From Paramacrobiotus metropolitanus (Eukaryota; Tardigrada; Eutardigrada; Parachela; Macrobiotidae), in the NCBI RefSeq assembly GCF_019649055.1, contig NW_026570729.1, positions 1 through 14,088 on the forward strand: a stretch of DNA of 14,088 nt, in the 5' to 3' direction. Below the pieces are notes generated by a model. That model saw nothing but the letters and a program-made list of their open reading frames with translations, was not told the DNA's origin and did no database searches. This document shows positions 1-8,712 of the stretch, in pieces. Every line of letters starts with the position of its first letter. The first letter of the stretch is position 1. Both the position numbers and the translations under genes were made by a program.

Positions 1-950
1 CAACAGCCCTTTCCCAGCTCCGTATCGGTTAAAAAGTTATCAAACGTGACGCTGAACCCAGAGGTCGACCTCAAATAATACGTCAGATCAAAAACCACTA
101 GTCTTCCCTGGTTTCTCTCTGGAAGCTGTCTTGGAGCTTTGCCCGTGTATAGCTGAATATTCAAGACATAGCTGGTGTCGGCGGCCGCGAACGCTCAGAG
201 CTTTTGCCCGTTTTTAGCTGGCTTTCATTTCATATACTGTTTAAAACTGCATCTTTTCCTGACAGGATACAACTGCTTGTCAACTGTCGTACAACATCCT
301 GGACTGAACGAGTTTCGTTACACAGGCACAGTGATCCCACAGTTCTCTGATAACGCACTTTCGCTCTGCAGTACGTCTTGCCGCAACCATGGATTTATGG
401 TCAAACAATAATGCACGACAAATCTTTGAGAACCGATCACGAGACATAACTGCTGCGTAAAGGGGACGACCCTGAGTCGAATGCCACAGTTCGCTGGTAT
501 CGTGTCCGACATTCTTGGTTGCGCCTTGCATAATAAAGAGTCCCAGGTACAAATGGACTTCGAGCATATCAAGGAGATTCCAGTCGCTTTTATACACTGC
601 TTTCTCTCTTTCATTCGTATACTTCACAATGGCGGATTTTACTGCTGTGTTCATAGAATGAAAAAATGAATCGCGGATAGTTTTTGCGTCATCGGCAACA
701 CGCGGCTTTAGTACCGGCTAGTGTAAGACTTTATCACACGAACGCATTCGAACAGTTTCTGTCGGCTGCGAAGACCATGCTGTTCTTCCATCTTTGGACA
801 TGAAGTTCTCGGGTTTGGCTAACAAATACAGAACATTGGAATCATCTTCCGATTCTTCGTCTGCGAGATCTTCGGTGTCTGTACGAACAAACATCTCCGC
901 ATTTTCTAACGATTTTCCGGCCTGATTGCTTTGAAGGTCGTCGAAGGTCG
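1..950 (-). pseudogene. piggyBac-like transposase, broken, runs off left edge
   Basis: This is a decayed DDE transposase of the piggyBac (PGBD) type; intact members cut and paste DNA at TTAA sites. Reading leftwards there is an acidic start near 950-850, then a segment containing SKDGRTAW, the helical block with LEVHLYLGLFIMQG, ELWHSTQGRPLY and MSRDRFSKICRALLFD (654-280), then TVDKQLYPVRKRCSFKQY, KPAK and SYVLNIQLYTGK, and finally VTFDNFLTD near the edge. These match the family order. The first two catalytic aspartates, in TVD and TFDN, are present; the third would lie beyond position 1. It cannot be active: there are in-frame stops at 718-720 (TAG), 225-227 (TGA) and 195-197 (TGA), and the frame changes near 290-330. 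Terminal repeats were not found. The family call is confident from motif order; the exact subfamily is not. Confidence 0.88.
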
Positions 951-1220
951 ATCTGAGATACAGTATTTACGAAGCTATCTGTAGGAACTGGCATCTCACA
1001 ATCTTTATTCATCTTTCTCACTAAAACAAATAAAGTACCAAAAAAACATGGGCAATATTGATTTCTTCTGAAAATCAATAGTCAGGAAATGCGGTTACAT
1101 TTGATGAATTAGGCGCAAACACACAGAAGGCCAGTCTGGAAGAGGAGTTGCAACTGCGGACAGGCAGCTTTACAGCATCGCTTATTACAGACATCCCTTC
1201 CAGGAGAACTAGTTTGATTT

Positions 1221-1900
1221 ACTGTAGCCGCTCGCTTGAGTTGGTGTACGGGAAAAATGAGCACCAAATATACACACGCTGGCAGGGCCAATTGCACGGA
1301 CCAGCGCAATTGTAAATTCATGGAACTTTATTCTGAGATGTTGTTCATTAATTTTTAAGATGTTAACTTTATCTTTTCAATTTTAAAACTGTCTGAGACA
1401 AACCGTACTGTATTTCACAGGAGCGATCAGTTTCCAAGCACGGGAACACTGTCGCTCAATCTGCCCGCCCCCCCCCTTTCAAGGGCACCCAAAAACCACA
1501 ACTAATCAGCGGTTAAATTCGTACTGTATTTACACGATAATAAGGGACAGAGAAATCCCCTGGACCATCCGCACTGGGCGTCGGCTCCAGAGGAACCGGA
1601 ACAGGATGTCAGAGGAACCGACAGCTAGCGCGGGCGGTCTTGGGATTTCCTGTCCCTATATCGTAAAATACTTCACTGAACTCTTAGGTTTATGGCTTTC
1701 GTTTGGTGGGAAATTTTGGATTGCTAAGTTTTTTTTAATTTCTGACTGATCAGATCAAGAAGTACGTAGTTATTACAAAAATTTTTACCGGAGCACGGTA
1801 AATAAGAATCGTGCATTTTGCCCGGCGAGCGTGTGTGTATTCGGTGCGCGTTTTTCCCGTACACCAACTGCGTGGTATAACTCAAGCTAGCGGCTACAGT
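1221..1900. repeat. Inverted-repeat pair, possible DNA-transposon remnant
   Basis: Positions 1221-1298 and the reverse complement of 1809-1900 align almost throughout. They share ACTGTAGCCGCT, GCTTGAGTT, GGTGTACGGGAAAAA, a GCACC block, ACACACGCT and TGCACG. The right arm has about 11 extra bases after GAGTT. Both arms start with ACTGTAGCC at the outer end and are preceded by T or AT, so a TA target duplication is possible but not proven. The interior of about 500 bp has no coding signal and holds a second inverted-repeat element. The arrangement fits terminal inverted repeats of a MITE or a collapsed DNA transposon; two inverted insertions of one repeat is the alternative. Confidence 0.6.
1525..1672. 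repeat. Short inverted-repeat (MITE-like) element
   Basis: The arms at 1525-1559 and 1642-1672 are imperfect inverted repeats. Both contain GGGACAG(A)GAAATCCC next to an ACGATA block and a GTATTT end, with a few single-base indels. The roughly 80 bp between them contains AGAGGAACCG twice (near 1588 and 1611). It lies inside the larger inverted pair at 1221-1900, so it may be the middle of that element or a later nested insertion. No coding potential was seen. Confidence 0.55.
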
Positions 1901-2690
1901 ATATGTTCGCCACACGATATTATAATGTGGAGAACAACGGAAACTCGTAACGTACGTTGACAGATTTAAAACAAAAAAAATTAGGTTGAGCGCAAGAAGG
2001 GAAAGATATGTAACTTCCGGTTGAGACGCTCCACCGTTTTTGTTTACCAGCATTGCCATGGCTGGTATATTTTCATGAAGTTTTAGTCAGTTTTGTAGAT
2101 CACGAAATTTTCTAGGGATGCATATAAAGCTGCAGAACATGACACAGCTGCTGACTTTCTTCTCGAATTTGTTAGCATTTATTGCGCCTGCGCGGCAGCA
2201 GAAATTCTACGAGTGTATAATAAAACCTATGGTTACGCAAACCCAGTCGCCCTTAGTCCAGCAACCTTTATCGGACTTATATATGTATCTTACAGTGCAA
2301 CAACATCAAGGCAAAGTAAATATCCAAGCGAACGCTTTCATGACTAAATTTTTCCGAGCACCTATCCACGCAGGGTCATACAAAATCGTTCGCAGAAAGG
2401 TCTTCTTCCTCAAGCACTTCATTAATCATTAACTGAAAAAGTCAAGACAAAAATTTCATTGATTTTATTCTGTGAAAGTAACTTTATTGTTTAACACTTT
2501 CTGGCCGTTTCTTTGATCTTCCTCCGCTAACTTCCCATAGGGTAAACCCAGCTCGTTTACGATTTATGAGAATTTGTGCTGTCTGCTCCCTTTCATCCGG
2601 GGCTTATGCAATCAATATATGATAATTCATGAGAGCTATTCCTTCCCCGCGGCATCACGGCAGGACCACATCCCAGTAACACAGTAGTGT
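1901..2690. other. Intergenic stretch, no supported gene
   Basis: AT-rich sequence. An open frame of 104 codons runs on the plus strand at 2118-2432, but its product shows no motif I recognise, and no promoter or clear splice signal supports it. A TTTATT at 2482-2487 could be a polyadenylation signal for a minus-strand transcript; nothing else supports that. Confidence 0.4.
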
Positions 2691-2693
2691 TTT

Positions 2694-2765
2694 GGGCTGT
2701 GGTGTAGTGGATCGCCTCGGGACTACACTTATCCCTTATACATGTGGCTCATAATCTTGATGATA
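2694..2765 (+). repeat. tRNA-like or tRNA-derived SINE trace
   Basis: TGGTGTAGTGG near 2699-2709 resembles a polymerase III A box as found in tRNAs (TGGYNNAGTGG). About 45 bases on, GTGGCTCATAATCTT sits where a B box (GGTTCGANTCC) should be, but it is badly degraded. A GGGA/TCCC pair flanks the middle, where an anticodon arm would be. There is no proper acceptor stem and no CCA. A decayed SINE head is the best reading; a chance match is quite possible. Confidence 0.25.
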
Positions 2766-3139
2766 ATTGTATTTCTTATTAGAATATTACGAAACCAACG
2801 AAAACCGAGTCACCTTTTCCACTTTTATCATCAGAAATACCCCTAAAATCGAAGTAACAAAAGTAGCCAAAACCATCACAACGAAACTGGTTAATCCATA
2901 TTCACTCTACGTGGAAGTTCTATACAGAATACTGCATGGAACATACATTAGTACATACATTCTTTACACCCTGCGACAAATACTGACCCTTTTTCCGGGT
3001 AAAAAAAGACATGGTTGATAAAATTCATGAAAAGTATGAGCAACAATTCAGGAGATTAATAAACCGTCACAATCTTAGTAAGTTCAACGAAAAATAATAC
3101 CATTCCAACCGCTAACGCGAACCCCTTGGCTCTCGCATT
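2766..3139. other. Intergenic stretch, no supported gene
   Basis: AT-rich sequence. An 83-codon open frame on the plus strand at 2767-3018 has no recognisable motif and an ordinary AT-rich composition. I see no convincing RNA gene or repeat here. Confidence 0.4.
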
Positions 3140-4292
3140 TGGCATCCTTTTCCGTCTGATCGCACAGGAGCTCGGTACCGAAATCGTCCTCTTCCTCCTC
3201 TTCACCTTCCAAGCCAGGAACAGTCCTATCCAAGCATGTAGTCTACCAATGGATCAGGCGCTTTATCCTGTACAAAAGCATTTGCAGCGATCGTCCTGAA
3301 TAGGAGCGTTATCTGCGGCATTTTCCTGACCAGGGTCATCATCACGTGGATCGTGACGAGAATCCACACAAACCAGCAGATCTTCGGCCTCGACCATGTA
3401 ACGGAGAGGCAAGTAATTACCCCAGCGCCACTTGTGGTTGTGACGACCAAGTATTCAATACTTCGCTCATGTCCAGCCCAGGCTCGGGGAAACTTCTCAG
3501 GAACATCCAGTTTCCCGTCCGAGTAGTCAATGGCTGGCTGGCTGACGAAAGCTGTTGGATGGCGAGGTCCAGCTGGAAACTAGGGCGGACGGCAAACAGA
3601 AGCCGCATTCATTGCCACACTGACCGGCGCCGCCGGCGGCAGACTAACCGGCAGCTGCTGCGCGAATTCTTGCATCCAATTTCCTGACAAAGGAGCACGA
3701 AGTCCTACGTTAGGAACGACAACAGGTGGTCCTGGAACAGGAGGCATCGGAAATCTTGGTGGCGTAGGATCAACAGCAACTCCAGATGATGGGGGCGTTG
3801 TCTGGATGTCCTATCTAGGCATGTAGTCTCCATCCTGATTAGAATCGTCTTCCACAATGTACTCCATTAGTGGTTCCTGAACAGGAGAAGGCAAGCGGTG
3901 TGGAGTACCAGAAGCAGACTTCCGTCTGGGCTGATCCACAGTCACAGGCCCACGCGACGTTCTGGTGCCTTGGTTCACCGCATATCCTAAAGAGGAAATA
4001 CCATCAACAGACCTGAAAAAGAACTACCGTTCCCTGAGTAGGAATATCGGCCGTAATGCTGGTAACGAGCCGGTAGGCGGGTAATGACAGAACGCATCCC
4101 TGGCGTCGTCGCTTCTAAATGCCGATCATCCATTAGTTTGACGTATGCATCAGCGAAACCAAAGCACGCGTTCCGAAATACACGGCGAGTTTCCACACAT
4201 GCTCCCGCAAAATTCTCCGCAGGAAAACTGAAATGCTGGTGATCATAACAACCCAGATCGTAGCGCGCCGTTCTTAGTAGAAAAAAAAACAA
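3140..4292 (-). pseudogene. Decayed coding region, family unknown
   Basis: Reading leftwards from about 4275, the minus strand first encodes a globular-looking segment (with YDLGCYDHQHFSFPAENFAG and a Cys/Phe/Asp-rich stretch). After a frame change near 4000-4030 comes a Ser/Thr/Arg/Pro linker and then a proline-rich block (3.6-3.8 kb, including RFPMPPVPGPPVVVPNVG). After another frame change near 3450 there is an acidic piece with EAEDLLVCVD, and near 3190 a tail with five successive glutamates. In-frame TAG codons lie at 3811-3813 and 3580-3582. A pyrimidine run ending in AG just before the first segment could be a 3' splice site. Proline-rich plus acidic composition is reminiscent of gag-like proteins, but I do not recognise a family. 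It is almost certainly non-functional as it stands. Confidence 0.45.
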
Positions 4293-5220
4293 CCTATTTT
4301 AGAGACGCTGGGAAGTGAGTTTCACTGGTGAATAAAAATATAATTACCAGTTGTTTCACTGGTAAAATTTTAAAATGCGGCATACTTAGTTTAGCGAAGT
4401 CAAGCCGCCATCTTACGGCATGCAAATGGTAGCGCTTCTATTTAACAGAAACTAGACAATCCCGATGACTAACAAATTCCTCGCACTGCACTGCAATCAC
4501 GGACGGTCGGGTATCAAAATGGCATTTTGACCTCAAAATCACTTCCGTACAAAGCTTTTCACGCTTTCTGCTGAAGAACGAACAAGCAAAACAATGAACA
4601 TATCACCCGTTTTTCCGTAATAATAACAAAAACAGTAATAATAAAAGTCCGAAAACTATTTTCTAAATAAAAGCAGATTTATGAAATTGGAATTACGACC
4701 ACTTGAATGATGACCAAAATATCGCTGTCCTTGGTTATCTAAATACGGATTTCCTGATTTGTAAAAATTCTGCCAATAAACATGCCCATCTTCCATATTA
4801 ATCTAATTCGGCGACATCTTTAATTGCAGGATAAAACGTAACATGTACGAATCAAGGAAACTCAGCTGTTCTACTGTAAGATTCTGAGGGAACCGTAATC
4901 CCCGCAGCCCATAAAAGAGATAAAACTCAATTTATTTCATTCCTAAAACTTAGAAAATATTCAACTGGGGCATATCTAAAAGGTCGCACTTGACCAGTAA
5001 GCTCTGCATATGTCACTGACCAATGAACCGAATTGCTTCTAAATAAAGTAATCGATTTTCATTATGTGACAGAACAACGCAGGGAGCTCACTGATGCCTT
5101 TATTGTACAAATAAAGTGGAGCAAATACCGCGTAATTGCGGGAGAAAGAACAATAAAGCCAATGTCTGGCAGAAATCAGCAAGTCAAGTTGCTGCAAGCG
5201 AGTTCTAACGCGTAATGAAA
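4293..5220. other. AT-rich non-coding stretch with small inverted repeats
   Basis: No coding frame is convincing. TTACCAGT at 4344-4351 and ACTGGTAA at 4358-4365 form an 8-bp stem with a 6-nt loop, and TTTCACTGGT occurs twice nearby (about 4320 and 4354). CTTTATT and AATAAAG around 5097-5115 form another small inverted repeat. None has a known role. Confidence 0.4.
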
Positions 5221-5500
5221 TGTAGAAAATAGAAGTGCTGGCGGCAACGGCGTCACGCTGGCCAGACACACGGAATGTGAGTGCGCAGACTGGACTCGCA
5301 TCCAACGCGAGCGTATATGCGCTGAGTCATACAGCGAGAGAGAGGAGCGAGAGAGCAAGTATGCTCAGTGAGTGCGCCCGCAGTGGATCCGCTAGGCGGA
5401 GAGTGCAGCGCAGCCACTCACGTTCGTACAAGAGAGGGCGAATGGGCATGTGTGCAGTGATACGCATACGCAAAGTGGCGTATCTATCACGCAGGCTGTC
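5221..5500. other. GA-rich and GC-rich stretch with one hairpin
   Basis: The composition changes to a run of GAGAGAGAGG-type purine repeats (about 5334-5360) followed by GC-rich sequence. GATACGC at 5459-5465 pairs with GCGTATC at 5478-5484 across a 12-nt loop. Overlapping open frames exist on both strands, as expected for GC-rich DNA with few stops; I support none as a gene. Confidence 0.3.
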
Positions 5501-5587
5501 ATGCCTCTAACATGCCTCTGGGCGGGAATCCGAGCTCCTGTGAGGATGCTCCGACTCAGTCCCGCGCCAGCGTCGCACTTCTCCGGT

Positions 5588-5604
5588 CGACCCATGTGGG
5601 GTCG
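5588..5604. other. Small stem-loop
   Basis: CGACCC pairs with GGGTCG around a 5-nt loop (ATGTG on plus, CACAT on minus). It resembles the 7-nt-loop family in having CACA in the gene-sense loop but has a different length. It lies in the leftmost GC-rich part of the element. Just to the right, TCGCTTCTGTTGGC is directly repeated near 5736 and 5758. Confidence 0.4.
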
Positions 5605-6179
5605 CCGGTACGCGTCCTCTTCCAGTAGGAGTCCGGTGTCTGTTGACCGTCCCATCCTTTACTTCCAGATCCATGAGAGGCAAGCAACTCACGGCCGCAA
5701 ATCTGGAAGCCGCTCGGGGGTTGTCGTTGGACCGGTATCGCTTCTGTTGGCAGGCATCTCGCTTCTGTTGGCTTTCGGAGAACGTGAAAGAAAAGTGTAA
5801 TGACGGTTAAACAGCGCGAGAGAAAAAAATGTAATAAAGTTTAATGACAATTTCAGTGAGCAAAAAGTAAAACGAAACAGATCCGGTTAGAGATTTTAAG
5901 TAAAATACAATTCCGTTTGTTAGAAAATATATAAAAATACTAAAAAGAGATCTGTCTGGGGGGCTTATTCCGACTAGGGTGACGTCCACGGGGTCTTGAG
6001 TTTCCACGGGGCCTCCTGTCTAAATGCAATCCGGTGTATCAGCTCCGGGGCGTCGGTTCCTGGGTTACCCGACGTAACAGGTAATTTTGTCCGAGGTCTG
6101 GTAAGCACGGCTGACACTTACGTCCGACACGTATCCATCCGTTCCGGAGAAGTTAGACCGAGGTCGGTTGACCAAGGTC

Positions 6180-6206
6180 GACCTACTGGTAAGTTAACCA
6201 GTGGTC
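6180..6206. other. Ten-pair stem-loop with one bulge
   Basis: GACC, a bulged T and ACTGGT pair with ACCAGT and GGTC around the 6-nt loop AAGTTA. It sits just upstream, in plus coordinates, of the first 7-nt-loop hairpin and belongs to the hairpin-dense region. Its role is unknown. Confidence 0.5.
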
Positions 6207-6268
6207 AGGGAATCCGGCTAAGTTCGGAATTCCTAAGTTCAAGTCGGACAAAACCGTACTTGTGTCGT

Positions 6269-6285
6269 GCGACTTCTGTGGTCGC
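6269..6285 (-). other. 7-nt-loop hairpin A
   Basis: GCGAC/GTCGC stem of 5 bp with gene-sense loop CACAGAA. A related stem with both partners changed (CCGAT/ATCGG, 6298-6315, 8-nt loop) follows 29 bases later, matching the spacing of the array to its right. Confidence 0.6.
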
Positions 6286-6424
6286 CAAGTGGTAATGCCG
6301 ATGAAATGTAATCGGTTAAAACCGTTAAATCTGCTACTACGAGCCTGGTTGTGACTTCCGATGCGAACCGGCTCGAAGGTTAGGTCGGAATTTTTTCGAT
6401 CCGATGATAGTTCACTGTTGTCAT

Positions 6425-7223
6425 CCGACCTTCTGTCGGTTGAGATGGATCCTCGACCTGATGTCGGTCGTAATGTTATCCGATCTGAGGTCGGTGATAA
6501 CGTACCTCCATGGTCGACCTCGGTCACTCGTGTTATTTAGGCACATGTGGGGTCAAACAAGTCCCGTTAAGTCGAATTCGTCCACTTCAAGGTCGTTGTC
6601 AGTTCCAATCTTCAGTTTGGTCATACTTCACCGACCTGTTACCGGTGACTTCGGATGTCCGACCTGAGGTCGGGTATAATGTTATCCAACCCGAGGTCGG
6701 TGGTAATGTGGTACGGCCTGAGGTCGGTTACCACGTAACTGGTCCGTTCGAAGGTCGCACTTCGGCTAATCCGCTGATGTTCCAAGCGAATCCAAGCAAT
6801 CCGGTGGTATTAACCGACTTCGGTGGTCGGTTAAACCGGTTATCCGGCCTGAGATCGGTAATAATGTTATCCGACTCGAGGTCGGTTATCCTTTATTCCA
6901 AGTCGATCAAGGTCGATTCGACCTGGAACACAGGATATCCTTCCGGAAGTCGTTTTCCGTAGACTTGTTCGATGGTGTCTTCATTCACCGACCTGTTGTC
7001 GGTTACTTCGCCTGTCCGACCTGAGGTCGGTTACGATGTTATCCGACCTGAGGTCGGTGATTCCATATTTCCATGTTCGACCGAGGTAAGTTACGGTGTG
7101 CAAGCTCAAGGTCGAGCCATACAAGTCCGTTTCGGTCGAATCATCTTCCTAACCGACCTGTTGTCGGTGACTTCGTTTTATCCGACCTGAGGTCGGATGT
7201 AATGTTATCCAACCCGAAGTCGG
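6425..7223. repeat. Tandem array of stem-loop triplets (CCGAC/GTCGG)
   Basis: Five diverged units each carry stem-loops built on CCGAC...GTCGG. The last two of each unit start at 6453/6480, 6659/6686, 6844/6871, 7016/7043 and 7182/7209, so the pair is exactly 27 bp apart every time. The 12-nt spacer ends ATGTTAT in all five. A first stem-loop lies 28-30 bp before each pair (6425, 6631, 6814, 6988, 7153) with other loops: CTTCT, CTGTT or a 7-nt loop. Unit two has an extra copy at 6713, again 27 bp on. The usual paired form is CCGACCTGAGGTCGG. Unit spacing shortens from 206 to 185, 172 and 166 bp. The stretches between triplets are only loosely similar. No coding frame explains this. Confidence 0.85.
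6810..6834 (-). other. 7-nt-loop hairpin B
   Basis: A perfect 9-bp stem (plus-strand arms TTAACCGAC and GTCGGTTAA) with gene-sense loop CACCGAA. It occupies the first position of the third triplet in the tandem array, so the 7-nt-loop family and the CCGAC/GTCGG array are related. Confidence 0.7.
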
Positions 7224-7230
7224 TGATTCT

Positions 7231-8100
7231 TCATCCAGGTCGATTCCGTCCGTTAAGAGGTCGTTTTAAGCCTCTGGGCACTCATCCGATCTCCGCGGAA
7301 GTTGTTTGGAGCGACGGTCCTATCCGTGCCTCTTCATGCCCTGGTTCGGGTCCGTGACTTTGCCTCTGGACGAGTCCGAGTTCCGTCAAGTTTGGCGGTT
7401 CCATGGCGTCTGTTGGCCATTCAACATGCATTTTGGTCGCTTGTGGCATCGAGGAACCTTTGTGGTCCCACTCAACAAGACGGACTCTTTGGTTTTAGAC
7501 CGGTGTACGGTTCTCGCGCCTTGGCAGCGTTGTGCCTCGAGCCCCGACTTATGTCAGACTGCCCGTATCCATCTTCATGCAGCATGCAAACTGAGGTAGA
7601 ATCAGATCTTCACTTCCTGTTTACTTTTGTCGCGAATCTGAGACGCCTGGCCACTTCTTTCGGGGGTAGACCACTCACGTCCACGGAGGGGTTTCTTTTA
7701 GCCGGCTACGCTGACCAAATGGCCGGAACTGTTGCGGGCAGGTGGTCTTCGTCATCGGGGTTTATTAAGGAAGTGCAGGCCGTGTATTCTGACTCGGTCT
7801 GCCTAGGATGTTCCCTTGGTACGTCCTGGGGAAGCGGGTCGGCGGAGTCACCTCGTCTTCGGATATCATAAGAGTCGTCGGATGTTGGCCAAACCGTCGG
7901 GGCCCCTTCAGGTAAAGGCAGCACGGTCAAGCTGCTCGTAGTCATGGTCACCGGTGAATCGGTTGGTTCATCCGATATCCTCCGGGGGAGACTGCGGTTG
8001 GATTCCGGGTACAGGTTCCTAGTTGAGAGCCTGTAGGTCTGGGTTCAAACGAAGAATCCGTCCAGACTAAGACCGTTATTCCCGCGGTTCGCGGTTACCA
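7231..8100. other. GC-rich stretch, no supported gene
   Basis: This lies between the tandem array and the denser hairpin region. A 189-codon open frame on the plus strand (7302-7871) and an 81-codon one on the minus strand (7706-7951) exist. Both have Ser/Arg/Leu/Pro-rich composition expected from stop-poor GC-rich DNA, and neither shows a motif. One degenerate member of the 7-nt-loop hairpin family lies at 7453-7469. Confidence 0.35.
7453..7469 (-). other. 7-nt-loop hairpin C (degenerate)
   Basis: In minus-strand RNA, GGGAC pairs with GUUCC including one G.U, with loop CACAAAG. On the plus strand the same pair would be an A.C mismatch, which favours transcription from the minus strand. Confidence 0.4.
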
Positions 8101-8103
8101 TTC

Positions 8104-8120
8104 CCGACTTCTGTGGTCAG
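8104..8120 (-). other. 7-nt-loop hairpin D
   Basis: In minus-strand RNA, CUGAC pairs with GUCGG (one U.G pair) around loop CACAGAA. The plus-strand copy would carry a C.A mismatch instead. Confidence 0.5.
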
Positions 8121-8223
8121 TGAAGGCAGCCTTTTCTTTCAGGCGATCCGATTTGTGACTTACGTGTGCTTCCGTCAGGTTGACGTCGAGTGGTAACATT
8201 TCCGAGATCGGCTACCGTTAGCA

Positions 8224-8244
8224 AATCGACTTCAGTGGTCGATT
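8224..8244 (-). other. 7-nt-loop hairpin E
   Basis: A perfect 7-bp stem, AATCGAC/GTCGATT, with gene-sense loop CACTGAA. It lies about 10 bases before the first copy of the long-hairpin module. Confidence 0.65.
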
Positions 8245-8254
8245 GGTTTTTACT

Positions 8255-8384
8255 TCCGGGGTCCGGTTGCCGGAGTAAGCCATGGGTGCATTGGCAAGCA
8301 TGGCCTGGAACACTGTAATGCCGTGTTTCGGGCCATGCTAGCGGAATCTTCGCTGGTTTCTGCTCCGGAGTCCGGTTGCCGGAG
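8255..8384. repeat. Long-hairpin module, copy 1
   Basis: Three inverted repeats stand in order: TCCGG/CCGGA at 8255-8274; a 17-pair stem at 8297-8313 with 8323-8339 and a 9-nt loop; then CTCCGG/CCGGAG at 8363-8384. The first and last share the loop core GTCCGGTTG. The long stem contains two G.U pairs if read as plus-strand RNA. The long stem, with the sequence around it and the final CTCCG hairpin, recurs in diverged form at about 8713-8840. Confidence 0.75.
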
Positions 8385-8427
8385 TATTTCCGCAGCTTAT
8401 TCCTCGGATGTAAAATTGAAACTTCAC

Positions 8428-8442
8428 CGACTTCTGTGGTCG
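8428..8442 (-). other. 7-nt-loop hairpin F
   Basis: CGAC/GTCG stem of 4 bp with gene-sense loop CACAGAA. This is one of the shortest stems of the family. Confidence 0.45.
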
Positions 8443-8480
8443 TCCAGGTTATCCGAGATATACTTAATGGTTTCGACCAT

Positions 8481-8521
8481 CTACCTCGGGAATGGTTGAC
8501 TTCCGTGGTCAACTGAGGTAG
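8481..8521 (-). other. 7-nt-loop hairpin G with outer stem
   Basis: The inner stem GTTGAC/GTCAAC (8495-8513) holds gene-sense loop CACGGAA. An outer 7-bp stem, CTACCTC at 8481-8487 with GAGGTAG at 8515-8521, encloses it across an uneven internal loop (7 bases against 1). Confidence 0.65.
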
Positions 8522-8563
8522 CTAGACATGGTTCAAGCCGCGGTCTGCGGGGTAATGTCTCTG

Positions 8564-8591
8564 GGCGGGAGTTCGGTTCTTCGCTCCTGCC
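8564..8591. other. GGCGGGAG/CTCCTGCC stem-loop
   Basis: An 8-pair stem with one G.U (plus-strand reading) and a 12-nt loop. A shortened relative of the same sequence lies near 5519 (GGGCGGGA...CTCCTG), which links the far left of the element to this region. Confidence 0.5.
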
Positions 8592-8622
8592 TTAGGTGTG
8601 TCGCTTGTACCGCGTCGTAACA

Positions 8623-8656
8623 GGTCGGTTTTGACTTCTGTGGTCAATTCCGAACC
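8623..8656 (-). other. 7-nt-loop hairpin H with outer stem
   Basis: The inner stem TTGAC/GTCAA (8631-8647) carries gene-sense loop CACAGAA. Outside a TT/TT mismatch, GGTCGG pairs with CCGAACC with one bulged base. Confidence 0.6.
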
Positions 8657-8712
8657 ATGTGACATTCCGAACCGAAGAGGATATCACTGTTTGCGGTGAT
8701 GAAAGTTACTGG

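Noticed and set aside
842-1078. Arginine-rich 78-codon minus-strand frame as a separate gene
   Set aside because: It overlaps, in another frame, the acidic N-terminal part of the piggyBac pseudogene.
5235-5800. Overlapping open frames on both strands at 5.2-5.8 kb
   Set aside because: Arg/Ser-rich products without motifs, typical of GC-rich low-complexity DNA.
7302-7871. 189-codon plus-strand open frame as a gene
   Set aside because: Composition is that of stop-poor GC-rich DNA, there is no motif, it sits in the hairpin-rich region and opposes the strand of the element's genes.
8117-8512. 131-codon minus-strand frame with Thr-Thr-Glu-Val repeated three times, suggesting a repeat protein
   Set aside because: The repeats are the hairpin loops read in frame. 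Loop variants seem synonymous (ACN), but other copies have TAA at the Glu position and the stems covary, so RNA structure explains them better.
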